From NCBI GenBank assembly GCA_025449435.1, contig JANWJO010000007.1:1-8455 (forward strand): DNA of 8,455 nucleotides, in the 5' to 3' direction. The DNA is from Chloroflexota bacterium (GTDB lineage Bacteria; Chloroflexota; UBA4733). Shown piece after piece: positions 6,197-8,455 of this stretch. A program made the translations under genes and the position numbers. Numbering within the stretch: position 1 is the first letter of the stretch; each line of letters opens with the position of its first letter. The notes under the pieces were generated by a model that saw only the letters and a program-made list of their open reading frames with translations, did no database searches and was not told the DNA's origin.

Positions 6197-7213
6197 ATGG
6201 TACAGCAGGCGCAGGAACGGAAGGACGCCAACCTTCCGTATCCCTCCTCACGCCTACACGAGTTCCTGGGGAAAATGCTTCTCATCCGTCGATTCGAGGA
6301 AAAGACGAAAGAGATGCTCTTCATGAACCGTGTACGCGGCTATTGCCACTTGAATATCGGCGAAGAAGCGACCGTTGTCGGCACGATCTTGGCGCTGCAG
6401 CCAAATGACCAATTCATCGCCTCGTACCGAGACCACGGCTACGCCATCGCTTGCGGCACCCACCCTCGGGCCGTTATGGCCGAGCTGTATGGGAAGGCCA
6501 CAGGCTGTGCCGGCGGGCGTGGCGGCTCGATGCATATGGTGGATGTCAGTAATGGCTTTTTCGGTGGGTATGGCATTGTCGGCGGCCAGCTTCCACTGGC
6601 GGCGGGGCTCGCCCTGGCCGCCGATTATCTAAATGAAGACCGCGCTGTGTTGTGCGTCACGGGTGAAGGTTCCACCAACATTGGCGCTTTCCACGAGTCG
6701 CTCAACCTGTCGTCGGTGTGGAACTTGCCAGTCGTGTGGGTGGTATCCAACAACCAGTACGGGATGGGCACCTCAGTAAACGAGGCGTCGGGCGAGCCCC
6801 ACATCTACAAGCGGGCCTGCGCGTATGGCATGCACGGCGAAGCGGTCGACGGCATGGATGTGCTCGCGGTCTCCGAAGCAACCACGCGGTTGCTCGATCG
6901 AGCGCGCACTTCCCGGCAGCCAAGCTTACTGGAAGCGATTACGTATCGATTTGAAGGGCACTCCTACGCCGACGCAGGCAAGGTGTACCGGCCGGCCGAA
7001 GAGATTGAGCGCTGGAAGCAAAAGGACCCTATCCGGGTACTACAGCGCTACATGGAAGAACACCAGTTGCTCGATCAAAAGCAGTATGACGAGCTGGAAA
7101 AGTCCGTCGAGTTTGCAGTCCAAGACGCCGTTGATTTCGCCGAGGCGAGCCCACTCCCCTCCATTGACACGTTGTACGACCATCTGTATACGCAGGAAGG
7201 CATGGCGAGCTAA
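6197..7213 (+). CDS. pdhA: Thiamine-diphosphate 2-oxoacid dehydrogenase E1, alpha subunit (pyruvate dehydrogenase type)
   Basis: The 338-residue protein is an E1 alpha subunit. With the beta subunit it decarboxylates a 2-oxoacid, probably pyruvate, and passes the acyl group to a lipoyl-E2. Visible motifs are ASYRDHGYAIACG (75-87), GRGGSMHM (107-114), GGYGIVGGQLPLAAGLA (123-139), the ThDP/Mg motif from GEG (156-158) to SNN (184-186) with NIGAFHESLN between, and YRFEGHSYADAG (250-261). The usual GDG is GEG here, a conservative change at the metal ligand. The ATG at 6197 is chosen because GGAGA (6186-6190) lies six bases upstream; a GTG at 6161 would sit only some ten bases from the predicted transcription start. 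Acetoin or branched-chain substrates are not excluded. Confidence 0.92.
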   Translation: MVQQAQERKDANLPYPSSRLHEFLGKMLLIRRFEEKTKEMLFMNRVRGYCHLNIGEEATVVGTILALQPNDQFIASYRDHGYAIACGTHPRAVMAELYGKATGCAGGRGGSMHMVDVSNGFFGGYGIVGGQLPLAAGLALAADYLNEDRAVLCVTGEGSTNIGAFHESLNLSSVWNLPVVWVVSNNQYGMGTSVNEASGEPHIYKRACAYGMHGEAVDGMDVLAVSEATTRLLDRARTSRQPSLLEAITYRFEGHSYADAGKVYRPAEEIERWKQKDPIRVLQRYMEEHQLLDQKQYDELEKSVEFAVQDAVDFAEASPLPSIDTLYDHLYTQEGMAS

Positions 7214-7218
7214 CACGT

Positions 7219-8241
7219 ATGGCTGAAGTGACCTACCGTCAAGCTTTGCAACAAGCCCTGCGCGAAGAGTTAATTCGTGACAACCGCGTGTTCCTGATGG
7301 GCGAAGAAATCGGCCTGTTCGAGGGGTCCTATAAAATCACTGCCGGGTTGTTCAAAGAGTTTGGCCCCAAGCGAGTGCGTAACACGCCAATCTCCGAAGA
7401 GGGATTCCTAGGTGCTGGGATCGGTGCCGCGATGGGTGGCTTGCGTCCGGTCGTTGAGATCATGACCATTAACTTCATCTTGGTCGCCATCGACCAGATC
7501 GTGAATAACGCTGCCAAGCTCAACTACATGTTTGGTGGCACGATAACGGCGCCGATCGTGGTGCGCACGCCGGGAGGCGCCGCCATCCCGGGCGGTGCCG
7601 GCACTGGACTCACAGCGCAGCATTCACAGAGTTTGGAATCATGGTTCGCCGCTACGCCAGGGCTCAAAGTTGTGGCCCCGGCGACGCCGTACGATGCGAA
7701 GGGGTTGCTCAAGTCCAGCATCCGGGACGGCAACCCGATCATCTTCGTCGAGCACCTCGGCTTGTACAACACCAAAGGCGAAGTGCCAGAGGATGAGTAC
7801 ACGGTGCCGATTGGCAAAGCCGACGTGAAGCGCTCAGGAACCGACCTTACTATCGTGAGTCACTCGCTCATGACCCTGCGCTGCCTCGAGGTCGCCAACC
7901 GGCTGGAACAAGAGGCTGGCATTAAGGCTGAAGTTATCGACTTGCGCAGCTTACGTCCGCTCGACTTCGACACCGTTGCCAGTTCTGTCAAGAAGACCAA
8001 CCACGCCTTGTGTGTGGAAGAAGGGTGGTCGACCTATGGCGTCACGGCCGAACTCTCGTCTCGCATCAGCGATGAGTGCTTCGACTGGCTCGACGCACCG
8101 GTGAAGCGTGTCGGTGGCGTGGAAGTGCCGATGCCGTATTCCAAGCCATTGGAAACAGCGGTGATACCCAGCCCGGAGAAGATTTACGAAACGGCCCTCA
8201 TCGCGGCTGGTAGACGAACGCCAGCGCTCAGCGCGCGCTAA
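7219..8241 (+). CDS. pdhB: Thiamine-diphosphate 2-oxoacid dehydrogenase E1, beta subunit (pyruvate dehydrogenase type)
   Basis: The 340-residue protein is the partner E1 beta subunit. MGEEIGLFEGSYKITAGL (27-44) and NTPISEEGFLGAGIGAAMGG (55-74) mark the family, with Glu60 placed to activate the thiamine aminopyrimidine. EIMTINFILVAIDQIVNNAAK (80-100), TPGGAAIPGGAGTGLTAQHSQ (117-137, with active-site His135), and the C-terminal transketolase domain with DLRSLRPLDFDT and VEEGWSTYG complete the pattern. The gene starts five bases after the pdhA stop without a strong ribosome site, so translation is likely coupled and gives equal subunits. No E2 or E3 follows; the downstream frame appears to be on the other strand. 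The product name rests on the pair; the exact oxoacid is inferred. Confidence 0.93.
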   Translation: MAEVTYRQALQQALREELIRDNRVFLMGEEIGLFEGSYKITAGLFKEFGPKRVRNTPISEEGFLGAGIGAAMGGLRPVVEIMTINFILVAIDQIVNNAAKLNYMFGGTITAPIVVRTPGGAAIPGGAGTGLTAQHSQSLESWFAATPGLKVVAPATPYDAKGLLKSSIRDGNPIIFVEHLGLYNTKGEVPEDEYTVPIGKADVKRSGTDLTIVSHSLMTLRCLEVANRLEQEAGIKAEVIDLRSLRPLDFDTVASSVKKTNHALCVEEGWSTYGVTAELSSRISDECFDWLDAPVKRVGGVEVPMPYSKPLETAVIPSPEKIYETALIAAGRRTPALSAR

Positions 8242-8283
8242 ACCGTCAGTGATTGGTTTCCGGCAGATTCGCCGCTCGCACCG

Positions 8284-8455
8284 TTAGGCGATGGCGGTTG
8301 GTTCCTCGACCCTGCTCTTGATGGCAATAGGGTAGCCGCGCTGGTCCATGCAGCCAAAGCAGAAGCGGTGGTGCAGTTGCGCCAGTGCGGTGCTTGGTGG
8401 TTCGTCCAGCATGCCCGTCGTCGCCCGGCCTAACGCCGCCAGACTCAGATACCCA
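8284..8455 (-). CDS. C-terminal end of an unrecognised protein (gene enters from right edge)
   Basis: On the minus strand an open frame enters from the right edge and ends at TAA (8286-8284), giving 57 residues. The visible tail includes GYLSLAALGRATTGMLDE, a His/Cys stretch HHRFCFGCMDQRGYP, and the terminus SRVEEPTAIA. About three quarters of its codons end in G or C, like its neighbours, while the plus-strand frame over the same bases does not show this bias. I do not recognise a family; the FCFGC pair could bind metal if more cysteines lie upstream. It would converge on pdhB with a gap of 42 bases that has only a weak AAACC/GGTTT stem. Confidence 0.5.
   Translation of the reverse strand, partial: GYLSLAALGRATTGMLDEPPSTALAQLHHRFCFGCMDQRGYPIAIKSRVEEPTAIA

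Noticed and set aside
8242..8430. Open frame continuing in phase after the pdhB TAA, suggesting read-through or a lost stop
   Set aside because: It has no start codon near its beginning, its third positions are only about half G/C, and pdhB already has a complete C-terminus. The opposite strand reads better.

Overview
The window reads as chromosomal DNA of a GC-rich bacterium, most likely a member of the Chloroflexota. The evidence is a compact block rpmE - DUF1385 - prfA - prmC, a type 2 isopentenyl diphosphate isomerase, GC-rich third codon positions, GTG/TTG starts mixed with ATG, and Shine-Dalgarno plus extended -10 signals. The phylum call rests on gene content and general recall, not on a search. 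I see no transposon, phage, CRISPR, tRNA or rRNA. Most genes are ordinary housekeeping genes.

Layout. Positions 1-354 (minus strand) hold the N-terminal third of a Gfo/Idh/MocA-type oxidoreductase that leaves the window. A divergent 215-bp intergenic region separates it from a small TatA-type translocase gene (570-758). Next come rpmE (bL31, zinc-binding form, TTG start at 878), a strong stem-loop/T-tract, a DUF1385 membrane protein gene, prfA (RF1) and prmC (the methyltransferase that modifies the RF1 GGQ glutamine). prmC starts one base after the prfA stop. The block therefore supplies a ribosomal protein, a release factor and that factor's modifying enzyme.

prmC converges on an oppositely oriented two-gene unit. 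This encodes a 7-TM membrane protein of unknown function followed by fni (IDI-2), which starts inside an ATGA overlap with the membrane-protein stop. The prmC and fni stop codons share the tetranucleotide CTAG, so the two units overlap tail to tail with no room for a terminator. Upstream of the 7-TM gene lies a 230-bp divergent intergenic region with a 20-bp palindrome that looks like an operator, and a TATAAT -10 box pointing the other way.

The last unit is a two-gene operon for the alpha and beta subunits of a thiamine-diphosphate 2-oxoacid dehydrogenase E1 (pyruvate dehydrogenase type). No E2 or E3 gene follows. The downstream segment is best read as the C-terminus of a convergent minus-strand gene that enters from the right edge.

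Points most worth a second look are the 7-TM/IDI-2 translational coupling with its operator-like palindrome, the E1 pair without an adjacent E2, a repeated CCACCTGGT element found at three sites, all intergenic, and the unrecognised Cys-containing C-terminus at the right edge. I do not see a clearly new multi-gene system.
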